NCBI GenBank assembly: GCA_934438175.1
Contig: CAKSBH010000003.1
Span: 122,638 to 186,637, forward strand
DNA from: an uncultured Eubacteriales bacterium
GTDB taxonomy: Bacteria; Bacillota; Clostridia; Oscillospirales; UBA644
Direction of reading: 5' to 3'
Length of the DNA: 64,000 nucleotides
The notes under the pieces were generated by a model. The model was not told where the DNA came from. It made no database searches and was given only the letters and a program-made list of their open reading frames with translations. The translations under genes were made by a program, and so were the position numbers. Shown in pieces: positions 40,103-49,350 of the stretch (positions are counted from its first letter, which is position 1; every line of letters starts with the position of its first letter).

Positions 40103-41452
40103 ATGAAACTGGTTTACAACGTGCAGGACAAACCGAGATTCGGTCAGACGCTTGTGTTTGCCCTCCAGCAACTCCTCGCCATTCTGGCGGCGACGATCGC
40201 CGTTCCGGCCATCATCGGCAACGGAATGTCCCAGTCCGCAGCTCTGTTCGGTGCCGGTGCGGGCACACTGGTCTACCTTCTGTTCACCAAATTCCGCAGT
40301 CCGGCCTTTCTCGGCTCTTCGTTCGCATTTCTCGGATCCATGGCAGCTGCCTTCGCCGGAGCCCTTACCACGGCGGATAAAAATAAGGGCTTTGCCGGTC
40401 TGATCATCGGCGCAGCCATGGCAGGTCTTGTCTACGTCGTCATCGCCCTGGTAGTCAAATTCGCCGGAGTCAAATGGATCTCCAAACTCATGCCCCCGGT
40501 CGTCATCGGGCCGACGGTTGCCATCATCGGACTTTCTCTTGCCGGCAACGCCATCGGAGACCTGACCAAAGGCAGCGTTCTGGATGCCGCTCAGAATCCG
40601 GTTGCCAACCCGTATCTCGCGCTGATCTGCGGACTTGTCACCCTGTTTGTGGTCATCATCTGCTCGGTCTTCGGAAAGAAAATGGCAAAGCTGATTCCGT
40701 TCATCATCGGCATCGTTGCCGGCTATGCGGTTGCAGCAATCTTTACGGTCATCGGCATCGCCACCAACAATCCGGCGCTTCAGATTATCAATTTCGCTGC
40801 CTTCCAGAATATGCAGTGGATCCCGGATTTCACCTTCCTCAAAGCCATTGACGGTTTCAAATATGTAGACGCCCCCTACATCGCATCGCTTGCGGTCGCC
40901 TACATCCCGGTTGCCTTTGTGGTCTTTGCCGAACATATTGCCGACCACAAAAACCTCTCCTCCATCATCGAGAAGAATCTTCTGGAAGATCCGGGACTTC
41001 ATCGCACGCTTCTCGGCGACGGTGTGGGCTCCATTGCCGGCGCCATCTTCGGCGGCTGCCCCAACACGACATACGGAGAGTCCGTCGGTTGCGTCGCCAT
41101 CACCGGAAACGCTTCCGTCGTAACCATCCTTGCTACGGCAATTCTCGCCATGGTTGCCTCGTTTTTCGCCCCGTTCGTCACCTTCCTGTCCACCATTCCC
41201 TCCTGCGTCATGGGCGGCGTGTGCATGACGCTCTACGGGTTCATCGCCGTATCCGGTCTGAAGATGATTCAGGATGTTGATCTCGGTCAGAACAAAAACC
41301 TCTTCGTCGTCGCAGTCATTCTGATTGCCGGTGTCGGCGGTCTGCAGCTGACCTTCGGCGGAATCACGATTACCTCCATCGCGTGCTCTCTGATTCTCGG
41401 CATCCTCGTCAACGCGGTGCTCTCCCTCAAAAAAGACAAAACCAATTGCTGA
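40103..41452 (+). CDS. uraA: Uracil-xanthine permease (UraA, NCS2 family)
   Basis: The 449-aa, 14-helix transporter shows the family features QQLLAILAATIAVPAI at the N-terminus, VVIGPTVAIIGLSLA and the signature GGCPNTTYGESVG. Import of uracil is inferred from pairing with pyrR under the attenuator. Start preceded by GGAGG; a terminator follows. Confidence 0.94.
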   Translation: MKLVYNVQDKPRFGQTLVFALQQLLAILAATIAVPAIIGNGMSQSAALFGAGAGTLVYLLFTKFRSPAFLGSSFAFLGSMAAAFAGALTTADKNKGFAGLIIGAAMAGLVYVVIALVVKFAGVKWISKLMPPVVIGPTVAIIGLSLAGNAIGDLTKGSVLDAAQNPVANPYLALICGLVTLFVVIICSVFGKKMAKLIPFIIGIVAGYAVAAIFTVIGIATNNPALQIINFAAFQNMQWIPDFTFLKAIDGFKYVDAPYIASLAVAYIPVAFVVFAEHIADHKNLSSIIEKNLLEDPGLHRTLLGDGVGSIAGAIFGGCPNTTYGESVGCVAITGNASVVTILATAILAMVASFFAPFVTFLSTIPSCVMGGVCMTLYGFIAVSGLKMIQDVDLGQNKNLFVVAVILIAGVGGLQLTFGGITITSIACSLILGILVNAVLSLKKDKTNC

Positions 41453-41470
41453 AAACTTCCGAAAGTTTGC

Positions 41471-41500
41471 TGCGGGGTCTTCGGACCCCGCACTTTTTTC
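41471..41500 (+). terminator. Terminator after uraA
   Basis: TGCGGGGTC (41471-41479) and GACCCCGCA (41484-41492) around TTCG, followed by C and T6. Confidence 0.92.
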
Positions 41501-41510
41501 TCTCCCGGCA

Positions 41511-41539
41511 TTGATTTTACAGAAGGTTTATAGTATAAT
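41511..41539 (+). promoter_or_regulatory. Promoter of tmcAL
   Basis: TTGATT (41511-41516), 17 bases, TATAAT (41534-41539), about 28 bases before the start codon. Confidence 0.75.
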
Positions 41540-41567
41540 GATAAAAAACGGAAGGGAGGGCAAAACC

Positions 41568-42743
41568 GTGAAAATCACCGGAATTGCGGCGGAATACAAC
41601 CCGTTTCATCTGGGGCATGCCTATCAACTGAAGCATCTGCGGGAAAGCGGCCGTGACGGCATCGTTGCCGTTATGAGCGGCAACTTTGTACAACGCGGCG
41701 AATGCGCCCTGATGGACAAATTCTCCCGCGCCGAAGCGGCGGTTGCCTCCGGCGTCAATCTCGTAATCGCCCTTCCCGTCTCCTATTCGGTTGCCTCTGC
41801 AGAACGGTTTGCCGAGGGCTGTGTCGGAATTCTCGCCGCTCTGGGATGCGTGCAGAACATGTGCTTCGGCTCCGAATGCGGCGATGTCGGACTTCTGCAG
41901 AAAACAGCAGACACCTGTCTTTCGCTCACCTCCGAAGAATTGCGATCCGCCATGAACGGCGGAAAAAGCTTTATGAAAGCGCGGGATGAATTGCTTCGGG
42001 CAAAAGGTCTTCCCGGCATCACACAGCCGAATGACATTCTGGCCGTGGAATATCTCAAAGCAATCCGAAAACAGAACGCCCCGCTGCGCGTTCATGTTCT
42101 GAAGCGGCAGGGAGCGTTTCACGAAACCGAAGAACACACCGGATTCCGCGGAGCGGAAAGCATCCGGAAGATTCTCCGGGAAAATCCGGATGCCGATCTG
42201 AACGAAATGGTTACGCCGGAGAGCATGCAATTGTACTGCCGTCAGAAAGAGCGGGGCGAGGCACCCGCCGATATGCGACATCTGGAGCGCGCAATCCTCG
42301 CCTTTTACCGCATGGCAGATGCCGGGACACTTGCCGGGATTCAGGGGATGACCGAAGGGCTGGAAAACCGCATCTGTGCCGAAGCACACCACGCTGTTTC
42401 TCTGGAAGATCTGGTTGCGCGCGTCAAAAGCAGACGTTATGCCATGAGTGCCGTACGCAGGGCTGTTCTGTGCGGATTTCTCGGTCTGCACACGCCGGAA
42501 GGAATGCCTCCGTATCTTCAGGTGCTTGCTTTTGACCGTACGGGCAGAGAAATTCTAAAGATTGCAAAAAAAACATGTCCGCTTCCGCTGATTCACACGC
42601 TGAATCCGGTCCTAGCACGCAACGAAGCCGCCTCCGTATGGGTCCGGCAGGAATGTCGCGCCGCAGAACTGTTCGCGCTTGCCTTACCCCACGCCGGGCA
42701 CGGCTACGGGGAATTCTTTCACCGTTCCTTCGGCGAGGTCTGA
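41568..42743 (+). CDS. tmcAL: tRNA(Met) cytidine acetate ligase (TmcAL, YlbM family)
   Basis: The 391-aa enzyme makes N4-acetylcytidine at position 34 of elongator tRNA-Met using acetate and ATP. The nucleotidyltransferase motif IAAEYNPFHLGHAYQL near the N-terminus, VMSGNFVQRGECALMDKFSRA, and FGSECGD are characteristic. The start is GTG at 41568, 7 bases after GGGAGGG. Confidence 0.9.
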   Translation: MKITGIAAEYNPFHLGHAYQLKHLRESGRDGIVAVMSGNFVQRGECALMDKFSRAEAAVASGVNLVIALPVSYSVASAERFAEGCVGILAALGCVQNMCFGSECGDVGLLQKTADTCLSLTSEELRSAMNGGKSFMKARDELLRAKGLPGITQPNDILAVEYLKAIRKQNAPLRVHVLKRQGAFHETEEHTGFRGAESIRKILRENPDADLNEMVTPESMQLYCRQKERGEAPADMRHLERAILAFYRMADAGTLAGIQGMTEGLENRICAEAHHAVSLEDLVARVKSRRYAMSAVRRAVLCGFLGLHTPEGMPPYLQVLAFDRTGREILKIAKKTCPLPLIHTLNPVLARNEAASVWVRQECRAAELFALALPHAGHGYGEFFHRSFGEV

Positions 42744-42763
42744 AAAAAAAGAAACAAGGGGCT

Positions 42764-42791
42764 TTACTTTTTCCTCATTTTCGTGTATTAT
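42764..42791 (+). promoter_or_regulatory. Possible promoter before pyrH
   Basis: TTTACT (42764-42769), 16 bases, TATTAT (42786-42791). Modest match, but it sits where the pyrH run should start. Confidence 0.5.
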
Positions 42792-42821
42792 ATAAGATAG
42801 AATACTATAGGAGGGATTCCT

Positions 42822-43523
42822 TTGACTTACAAACGCGTTCTTGTCAAACTGAGCGGCGAAGCGCTCGCGCAGCAGAGCGGCGCAGGCATTGACTTTAAAC
42901 TGATGAAGACCATCTGCGAAAAACTCGGCAGGTGCCGCGACCTCGGCACGGAAATTGCCGTTGTCATCGGTGCCGGCAACTTCTGGAGAGGACGTCAGGG
43001 CGGACAGATGGACCGCACCCGCGCCGATCAGATGGGCATGCTTGCCACCATGATCAACAGCATCGCCATGAAGGATACGTTGGAAAATCTCGGAATTCCC
43101 GCAGCCCTGTTTTCCGCCTCCCCGATGCCGGCAGTCGCGCCGACATTTGTGAAGGAAGACGTTCTGCGTGCCATGAAAAGCGGGAAAATCGCGGTTCTCG
43201 GCTGCGGAACCGGAAGCCCCTATTTCACAACGGACACAGCTGCGGCTCTGAAGGCGTGCGAAATCGAAGCCGATGGCATTCTGATGGCAAAGCATGTAGA
43301 CGGCGTTTACGATGACGATCCCGCCCACAATCCGGCGGCAAAAAAATACGACCGGCTGTCCTATGAAAAAATGCTGGCTGATCATCTGCTTGCCATTGAC
43401 GCGACAGCTGCAGCTCTTTGCGAAGCCAACGACATGAACGTTCTGATCTTTGACCTCGGAAACGGCGACAACATCATCCGGGCGGTATCCGGAGAAAACA
43501 TCGGAACAGTTCTGCACAGATAA
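42822..43523 (+). CDS. pyrH: UMP kinase
   Basis: The 233-aa enzyme converts UMP to UDP. It begins YKRVLVKLSGEALAQQ, then IAVVIGAGNFWRGRQG and ADGILMAKHVDGVYDDDP, all UMP kinase features. The start is TTG at 42822, 6 bases after GGAGGG. First gene of a run to ispG. Confidence 0.95.
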   Translation: MTYKRVLVKLSGEALAQQSGAGIDFKLMKTICEKLGRCRDLGTEIAVVIGAGNFWRGRQGGQMDRTRADQMGMLATMINSIAMKDTLENLGIPAALFSASPMPAVAPTFVKEDVLRAMKSGKIAVLGCGTGSPYFTTDTAAALKACEIEADGILMAKHVDGVYDDDPAHNPAAKKYDRLSYEKMLADHLLAIDATAAALCEANDMNVLIFDLGNGDNIIRAVSGENIGTVLHR

Positions 43524-43541
43524 AAAGGAGGATTTTGAAAC

Positions 43542-44096
43542 ATGAAACCCGAATACGTTGAGATTGACAACAAAATGAAAGCATCCGTAACCTCGCTTAC
43601 CCGGAACTTCGCCTCGGTGCGCACCGGAAGAGCCAATGCGTCCGTGCTGGAAAAAATCCACATCGACTATTACGGTGTGCCGACCCAGGTCACACAGATT
43701 GCCACAATCTCCTCACCGGAACCCCGCATGCTGGTCATCCAGCCCTATGACATGACCGTGCTGAAAAAGATCGAAAAAGAAATTCAGGCATCGGACATCG
43801 GCATCAATCCGCAGAACGACGGCAAAGTGCTTCGCCTTGTGTTCCCTCCGCTGACCGAAGAACGCCGCAAGGAAATCGTCAAGGGGCTTGGTGTAACCGC
43901 CGAAGAAACCAAAATTGCCATCCGATCCATCCGCCGGGATGCTCTGGAAAAATTCAAAGCGCAGAAAAAAAAGAGTGAGATCACCGAAGACGATCTGAGG
44001 AATGCGGAAAAAGACATTCAGGATTTGACGGATAAATACATCCGTGAGGTGGACGACTGCACCAAGAAAAAAGAAGCGGAAATTCTCTCTATCTGA
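43542..44096 (+). CDS. frr: Ribosome recycling factor
   Basis: The 184-aa factor splits post-termination ribosomes with EF-G. Signature stretches are FASVRTGRANASVLEKI and PLTEERRKEIVKGL. The gene lies 18 bases after pyrH with AAAGGAGG before the ATG. pyrH-frr-uppS-cdsA is a conserved order. Confidence 0.97.
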   Translation: MKPEYVEIDNKMKASVTSLTRNFASVRTGRANASVLEKIHIDYYGVPTQVTQIATISSPEPRMLVIQPYDMTVLKKIEKEIQASDIGINPQNDGKVLRLVFPPLTEERRKEIVKGLGVTAEETKIAIRSIRRDALEKFKAQKKKSEITEDDLRNAEKDIQDLTDKYIREVDDCTKKKEAEILSI

Positions 44097-44110
44097 CAAC
44101 CGATGCGTTG

Positions 44111-44139
44111 CAAAAGCGGGGCTTCCCCGCTTTTGTTTT
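44111..44139 (+). terminator. Hairpin between frr and uppS
   Basis: CAAAAGCGGGG (44111-44121) and CCCCGCTTTTG (44125-44135) with a 3-base loop are followed by TTTTC. It may be a partial terminator within the run, lowering expression of the genes from uppS on. Confidence 0.6.
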
Positions 44140-44158
44140 CACACGCAAAAGGAGTTTT

Positions 44159-44902
44159 ATGACCGAACGCATACAACCGAAGCACATCGGCTTCATCATG
44201 GACGGAAACGGACGTTGGGCCACGAAACGGGGACTTCCCCGCAAATTCGGACACAAGGCAGGTGCCGACGCCTTGGAGAATCTTTGCGATTTTTTGTTTG
44301 AAGAACAGATTCCTTATGCCACTTTTTACGGGTTTTCCACCGAAAACTGGACCCGTCCACAGGAAGAAGTCCAGGCACTGATGGACATCATCACGCAATT
44401 TCTGGAAAAACTCATCCGCTGTTTTGAACACCCGAAACGCCCGTTTCACAGCAACACCAACATCCGGTTTCTCGGAGATTTGTCGGTTTTTTCCGAAAAG
44501 CAAAAAGACCTGATCCGGCGCATTACCGAGCGTTCCGCTTCCTTCACCGGAAAAATGACGCTCTGCATCGCCATCAACTACGGAGGACGCGCGGAGATCG
44601 TACGTGCCGCAAATCGTTTTTTGCAAAAGAACCCGAATGAACCGCTGACGGAAATGGGAATTGCGGAAAATCTCGACACGGCAGGTCTGCCTGATCCGGA
44701 TCTCATCATCCGCACGGCAGGCGAACGGCGGTTGTCCAATTTTCTGATCTGGCAGGCGGCATATGCGGAATATTACGCCACCGATGCGTGCTGGCCGGAC
44801 TTCGGCAGAGAAGAACTTCGCAAGGCACTGGATGCCTATGCGGGTCGTACCCGTAAATTCGGCGGAACGTCAAGCAAAGAAAGGAGCGGATCGGCTTTAT
44901 GA
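44159..44902 (+). CDS. uppS: Undecaprenyl diphosphate synthase (isoprenyl transferase)
   Basis: The 247-aa cis-prenyltransferase makes the lipid carrier for wall synthesis. Motifs: HIGFIMDGNGRWA at the active site, YGFSTENW, and the C-terminal PDLIIRTAGERRLSNFLIWQ. The start at 44159 follows AAAAGGAG. It overlaps cdsA by 4 bases. Confidence 0.96.
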   Translation: MTERIQPKHIGFIMDGNGRWATKRGLPRKFGHKAGADALENLCDFLFEEQIPYATFYGFSTENWTRPQEEVQALMDIITQFLEKLIRCFEHPKRPFHSNTNIRFLGDLSVFSEKQKDLIRRITERSASFTGKMTLCIAINYGGRAEIVRAANRFLQKNPNEPLTEMGIAENLDTAGLPDPDLIIRTAGERRLSNFLIWQAAYAEYYATDACWPDFGREELRKALDAYAGRTRKFGGTSSKERSGSAL

Positions 44903-45741
44903 AACAACGTTTTCTTTCCGGAGCGGTACTGACTGCCGTTCTGTTGCTCTTTGCGCTGTTTTCGGGCTATACGCCCGTTCCCAGAATCCTTGCCATTCTG
45001 CTTGCCGTTTCCTCACTGACAGAAATCCTGTATATGTCCGGATGGATCCGTTCTCTTCCCGTTTTGCTGACAGCCGCCGCTTCCGCGGTGGCAATTCCGC
45101 TTTTGCCTCCGGTTAACGAAACAGCAATTCCTCTCACAATTGCCGCCGTGATTCTGATCTTCGCGCTTGCAATCTCCGCATGGGCAAGCAAATTCTCAAT
45201 TTCTCAGACGGTCGCCGTTGCGCTGATCGGCCTTCTTGTCCCGCTGTTCTTCTCCGCACTTGTTGCTCTGCGTGAAAGGCCGGCGGGGCTTTGCTGGTTT
45301 TGTGCCGTGTTCGTAGCAGCATGGAGCTCCGACGTGGGCGGATATGTTTTTGGTCGGATATTCGGCAAATACAAACTGGCACCGAAAATCAGCCCGAACA
45401 AAACCGTAGAGGGACTGATCGGCTGTTACGTCACAGGTGCTGCCGGGCTTCTGATTGCGGGATTTGTTTCCCGCATGGCAGGCGGGTACGAAGTCAATCT
45501 GCTTTCGCTTGCCGTCTGCTCGCTTATCGGCACAACGGCCGGAGTCCTGGGAGATCTTTCCGCCTCCGCCGTCAAACGCCAGTTCGGCATAAAGGATTTC
45601 GGAAAACTGATTCCCGGACACGGCGGAATCATGGACCGGTTTGACAGCGTGCTGTTTGTCGCGCCCGTTTTCTGGCTTTATGCCGTTGTAACCGACCTGG
45701 TTGCCCAGTACGGATGGAATTGGACGGTGTTTATGTCATGA
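44899..45741 (+). CDS. cdsA: Phosphatidate cytidylyltransferase
   Basis: The 280-aa, about eight-helix enzyme makes CDP-diacylglycerol from phosphatidic acid and CTP. The family signature is near the C-terminus: KRQFGIKDFGKLIPGHGGIMDRFDS. ATGA overlaps with uppS before and dxr after. Confidence 0.95.
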   Translation: MKQRFLSGAVLTAVLLLFALFSGYTPVPRILAILLAVSSLTEILYMSGWIRSLPVLLTAAASAVAIPLLPPVNETAIPLTIAAVILIFALAISAWASKFSISQTVAVALIGLLVPLFFSALVALRERPAGLCWFCAVFVAAWSSDVGGYVFGRIFGKYKLAPKISPNKTVEGLIGCYVTGAAGLLIAGFVSRMAGGYEVNLLSLAVCSLIGTTAGVLGDLSASAVKRQFGIKDFGKLIPGHGGIMDRFDSVLFVAPVFWLYAVVTDLVAQYGWNWTVFMS

Positions 45742-46871
45742 AATCTCTTTGTATTCTCGGGTCTACCGGCTCGATCGGAACACAGACCCTTCAGGTCGCC
45801 GAGCATCTCGGCTTTTCGGTTTCCATTCTGGCAGCAAACAACAAGGACGCATTGATGGAGCAACAGATCCGCCGTTTTCACCCCCCCATCGCCGTTCTGA
45901 CCGATCCGGAGGCGGCGGCACGCCTGCGAAACGCCGTGCGGGATACCGACACGACCGTATTTGCCGGAACCGAAGAACTGATGCGATGCATCCGCGAAGA
46001 GCCGTACGATGTTGCGGTCAACGGCATCTGCGGAATGGCGGGAACCCTTCCCACCGTGGAAGCAGTCCGTTCGGGGCACGACGTGGTTACGGCAAACAAG
46101 GAATCCATCGTTACGGGTTGGCAAATTCTTGCTCCGCTCATCCGCGAAAAAAACATTTCGTTTTTGTCCTGTGACAGTGAACATTCCGCCATCCAGCAGT
46201 GCATTGCGGACGAACGCCGGCATCTGGACCGCATTCTTCTCACCGCATCGGGAGGACCGTTTTTCGGAAAGACGGAAAACGAACTTCGCAACGTCACCGC
46301 CGAAGAGGCACTTCGGCACCCGAACTGGTCGATGGGGGGAAAGATTACCATAGACTGCGCCACGATGATGAACAAGGGGCTGGAAATCATTGAAGCCGTT
46401 CATCTGTTCGATATTCCCGAAGACCGCATCGATGTTGTCATCCATCGGGAAAGCATCATCCACTCCATGGTCAGTATGACCGACGGCTCGGTTCGCGCGC
46501 AGATGTCCATGCCCGACATGCGTCTGCCCATTCAATACGCACTCACCTATCCGGACTGTTTCCCTTCCCAAATCCCGCCGTTGGATCTTGCCGGATTACG
46601 GGCGTTGACCTTTTACGAGCCGCAGCCGTGGGCGCAACGTGCCATGGGGCTCGCCCGCCGCGCAGTCCGGGAAGGCGGAACCGCACCGACGGTTCTGAAT
46701 ACGGCAAACGAAATTGCCGTGGAAAAATTTTTCAAAGGTGCGCTGCGCTTCACGGAAATCGTCCCGTTCACCGAAGCGGCACTGAATGAAACCGAAATTC
46801 TACACCGTCCGTCCCTGGAAGATATCCTGAACACGGACAACGCCCTGCGACAGAAATATACGGAGGCATAA
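45738..46871 (+). CDS. dxr: 1-deoxy-D-xylulose 5-phosphate reductoisomerase
   Basis: The 377-aa enzyme makes MEP, the first committed step of non-mevalonate isoprenoid synthesis. LGSTGSIGTQTLQV is the NADPH site, and VTANKESIV, LTASGGPF and HPNWSMGGKITIDCAT are catalytic signatures. It starts in the cdsA stop (ATGA). An in-frame ATG at 45714 is possible but has no ribosome site. It supplies the same pathway as ispG downstream and uppS upstream. Confidence 0.96.
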   Translation: MKSLCILGSTGSIGTQTLQVAEHLGFSVSILAANNKDALMEQQIRRFHPPIAVLTDPEAAARLRNAVRDTDTTVFAGTEELMRCIREEPYDVAVNGICGMAGTLPTVEAVRSGHDVVTANKESIVTGWQILAPLIREKNISFLSCDSEHSAIQQCIADERRHLDRILLTASGGPFFGKTENELRNVTAEEALRHPNWSMGGKITIDCATMMNKGLEIIEAVHLFDIPEDRIDVVIHRESIIHSMVSMTDGSVRAQMSMPDMRLPIQYALTYPDCFPSQIPPLDLAGLRALTFYEPQPWAQRAMGLARRAVREGGTAPTVLNTANEIAVEKFFKGALRFTEIVPFTEAALNETEILHRPSLEDILNTDNALRQKYTEA

Positions 46872-46873
46872 TT

Positions 46874-48022
46874 TTGGAACTCTTTCTCAAATTTCTTTAC
46901 ACGGTTCTCGTTCTCGGCTTTTTGATTCTCATGCATGAAGCCGGACATTTTACGACTGCCCGCATCTTCCGGGTGCGTATCAACGAATTTTCCATCGGCA
47001 TGGGACCGAAACTTGTATCCTGGAAGGACGGAATTTTCTCATGGTTCTTCTCACGCCGGAAAAAACAGGACGAAGAAGAGGATGAGACCAAAGGAACAAC
47101 ACGCTATTCGCTCCGCCTGCTTCCCATCGGGGGCTATGTAAGCATGGACGGGGAAGACGGAACAAGCGAAAACCCGGATGCGTTTGTCAACAAACCCGCC
47201 TGGCAGCGTCTGATCATCATCCTTGCCGGTGCCCTGATGAATCTTGTGGTTGCCTTTGTTCTTACGGCAATCGTCGTATCGCAAACGCACATTCTCTCCA
47301 CCAGAATCGGCGGCTTCCAGAATTTTGCCACCTCTCCGGAATATGGGCTGAAACAGGAAGACATCATCGCCGAGATCAACGGCGTAAAAATCGGTTCCTA
47401 CTACGATCTTTCCTATGCCTTTCAATCCGCGCTCGGTAAAACCGAGGTGACGGTCAAGGTCAACCGCGACGGACAGGAGATAACGCTGGAAAATGTCCGG
47501 TTTCCCATGATCTATATGGCAACCGGGGAACTTGTTACCGAAGAAAGCGAAGAAAAACTGCGGCAAGAAGGAAAAACCGCCGAAAAAATGATGTATCTGG
47601 ACTTCAAGGTATACGGTTCCACCCCGACTGTCGGACAGATTCTTCCGGAAACCATCAAGACCATGGGTGCCAACATCAAAACCGTTTACCGTACCCTGTT
47701 TGATATGATCTCCGGGAAACTCCCTGTGGATTATGTCAGCGGACCGATCGGCATGGCAAATGTGATTTCCCAGGCGGCACAGGTCAGTTTTCTTTCCATT
47801 CTGAATCTGACCGCACTGATTTCCGTCAACCTTGCCGTAATGAATCTGCTTCCCCTGCCTGCCCTGGACGGAGGTCGTGGAGCATTCATTCTGTTTGAGC
47901 TGATTACAAGAAAAAAGGTACCCGCCCAGGTCGAAGGAACCATTCATGCCGTCGGAATGGTCATTCTGCTTGCCCTGATCGCTCTGATTGCGTTCAAGGA
48001 CATCTTCTTCCCCATTTTTTAG
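46874..48022 (+). CDS. rseP: Site-2 membrane zinc protease RseP/RasP
   Basis: The 382-aa M50 protease has HEAGH near residue 20 (LILMHEAGHFTTA), a PDZ domain (about 140-230), and LPLPALDGGR in the third helix as the second metal motif. It cleaves anti-sigma factors and other membrane proteins within the membrane. Start is TTG at 46874; GGAGG is inside the end of dxr. Confidence 0.93.
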   Translation: MELFLKFLYTVLVLGFLILMHEAGHFTTARIFRVRINEFSIGMGPKLVSWKDGIFSWFFSRRKKQDEEEDETKGTTRYSLRLLPIGGYVSMDGEDGTSENPDAFVNKPAWQRLIIILAGALMNLVVAFVLTAIVVSQTHILSTRIGGFQNFATSPEYGLKQEDIIAEINGVKIGSYYDLSYAFQSALGKTEVTVKVNRDGQEITLENVRFPMIYMATGELVTEESEEKLRQEGKTAEKMMYLDFKVYGSTPTVGQILPETIKTMGANIKTVYRTLFDMISGKLPVDYVSGPIGMANVISQAAQVSFLSILNLTALISVNLAVMNLLPLPALDGGRGAFILFELITRKKVPAQVEGTIHAVGMVILLALIALIAFKDIFFPIF

Positions 48023-48030
48023 AGGTTGTT

Positions 48031-49092
48031 ATGACAAGAACCGTATTTATCGGAAACGTTGCCGTCGGCGGCGGCGCCCCGGTTTCCGTCCAGTCCATGT
48101 GCAACATTCCTTTTTCCCGTCCGGAAGAGCTGAAGCAGCAGGCATTGCGCCTGCAAAACGAGGGGTGTGAGATTCTGCGTGTTTCCGTCCCTGACGCTCT
48201 GTCTGCCGAACGGTTCGCCGATCTGAAGCGCATACTCTCCATTCCCCTTGTGGCAGATATTCATTTTGATCATCGGCTTGCCCTTGCAGCCATGCGTGCC
48301 GGGGCAGATAAGATCCGCATCAATCCGGGCAATTTTCCGCAGGAACATCTGAAGGAAGTGGTACAGGAAGCCCGACAAAGGCACATTCCCATCCGTGTGG
48401 GAGTCAACGCCGGATCCCTGGAAAAAGATCTTCTCCGAAAGTACGGTGCGCCCACGGCACAGGCACTTGCCGAAAGCGCGGCACGAAACGTACAACGGCT
48501 GGAGGAACTGGATTTTCACGACATTGTGGTTTCCGTCAAGACCTCCGATGTGCCTCAGACGGTAGAAGCATACCGGCTGTACGACCGCCGGTACAACGAG
48601 CATCGCCATCCGCTTCACATCGGCGTGACGGAAGCGGGAACGCTTCGCACAGGGCTTCTCTGTTCTGCCGCCGGAATCGGAGCGCTGCTTCTGGACGGCA
48701 TCGGTGACACCGTACGCGTTTCGCTTTCCGCCGATCCCACCGAGGAAGTCCGGGCGGCGAAAACGCTGTTGAGAGTGCTTGGCTTACGAAAAAGCGGACT
48801 TCGCGTGGTATCCTGCCCCACCTGCGGACGCACCACCGTCAACTCCATCGCGCTGGCAGAACGGCTGGAACAGGAATTCGGCAACATCTCCTTCCCGTTG
48901 AAAATTGCGGTGATGGGATGTGTCGTCAACGGAATCGGAGAAGCGGGCGAAGCAGATTTCGGGGTCACCGGAACCAACGGATCGTATGTGCTGTTCCGGG
49001 GAAAAACCGTTGTGAAAAAAGATATTCCCGAAGAAGAAATTCTGGACATTGTACGGCAGGAAATCCGTCGCATCGAAAAAGAACGTACATAA
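48031..49092 (+). CDS. ispG: 4-hydroxy-3-methylbut-2-enyl diphosphate synthase
   Basis: The 353-aa iron-sulfur enzyme acts in the MEP pathway. It opens VFIGNVAVGGGAPVSVQSM, has ADKIRINPGNF, and has the cluster ligands SCPTCGRT and GCVVNGIGEA. It follows rseP by 8 bases. Confidence 0.96.
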   Translation: MTRTVFIGNVAVGGGAPVSVQSMCNIPFSRPEELKQQALRLQNEGCEILRVSVPDALSAERFADLKRILSIPLVADIHFDHRLALAAMRAGADKIRINPGNFPQEHLKEVVQEARQRHIPIRVGVNAGSLEKDLLRKYGAPTAQALAESAARNVQRLEELDFHDIVVSVKTSDVPQTVEAYRLYDRRYNEHRHPLHIGVTEAGTLRTGLLCSAAGIGALLLDGIGDTVRVSLSADPTEEVRAAKTLLRVLGLRKSGLRVVSCPTCGRTTVNSIALAERLEQEFGNISFPLKIAVMGCVVNGIGEAGEADFGVTGTNGSYVLFRGKTVVKKDIPEEEILDIVRQEIRRIEKERT

Positions 49093-49149
49093 ACATGCCG
49101 TTCCGACACATACTGAAGGCAGTATATCATGACGAAAGGATGTGACGGA

Positions 49150-49332
49150 ATGTCCAAGAAAAAACGACCCGAAGAGCTGCCGCTCCTGTTTGAAAACAGC
49201 GTGGCATCCGCAAACGAATGCACCGGCATCTGCCCGACCGTTCCGCAGACCGAAGAGGAAGCGGAAGCGTACCGGGACATTGTCAACATCAATGTAACCT
49301 CCCGGAAAAGCGAAAAAAAGAAGAAAAAGTAA
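49150..49332 (+). CDS. Small Lys-rich protein (60 aa), unknown
   Basis: The protein starts MSKKKRPEELPLLFENSVAS, continues SANECTGICPTVPQTEEEAE, and ends SRKSEKKKKK. It has two Cys close together. AAAGGA (49134-49139) is about 10 bases before the ATG at 49150; an in-frame ATG at 49129 lacks a site. The middle motif NECTGI-PTVPQTEEE looks like a recurrent feature of small Clostridia proteins, as I recall. It lies between ispG and the VanY-like gene, 18 bases before the latter. Confidence 0.6.
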   Translation: MSKKKRPEELPLLFENSVASANECTGICPTVPQTEEEAEAYRDIVNINVTSRKSEKKKKK

Positions 49333-49350
49333 AACCGAGGAAACCCATCC

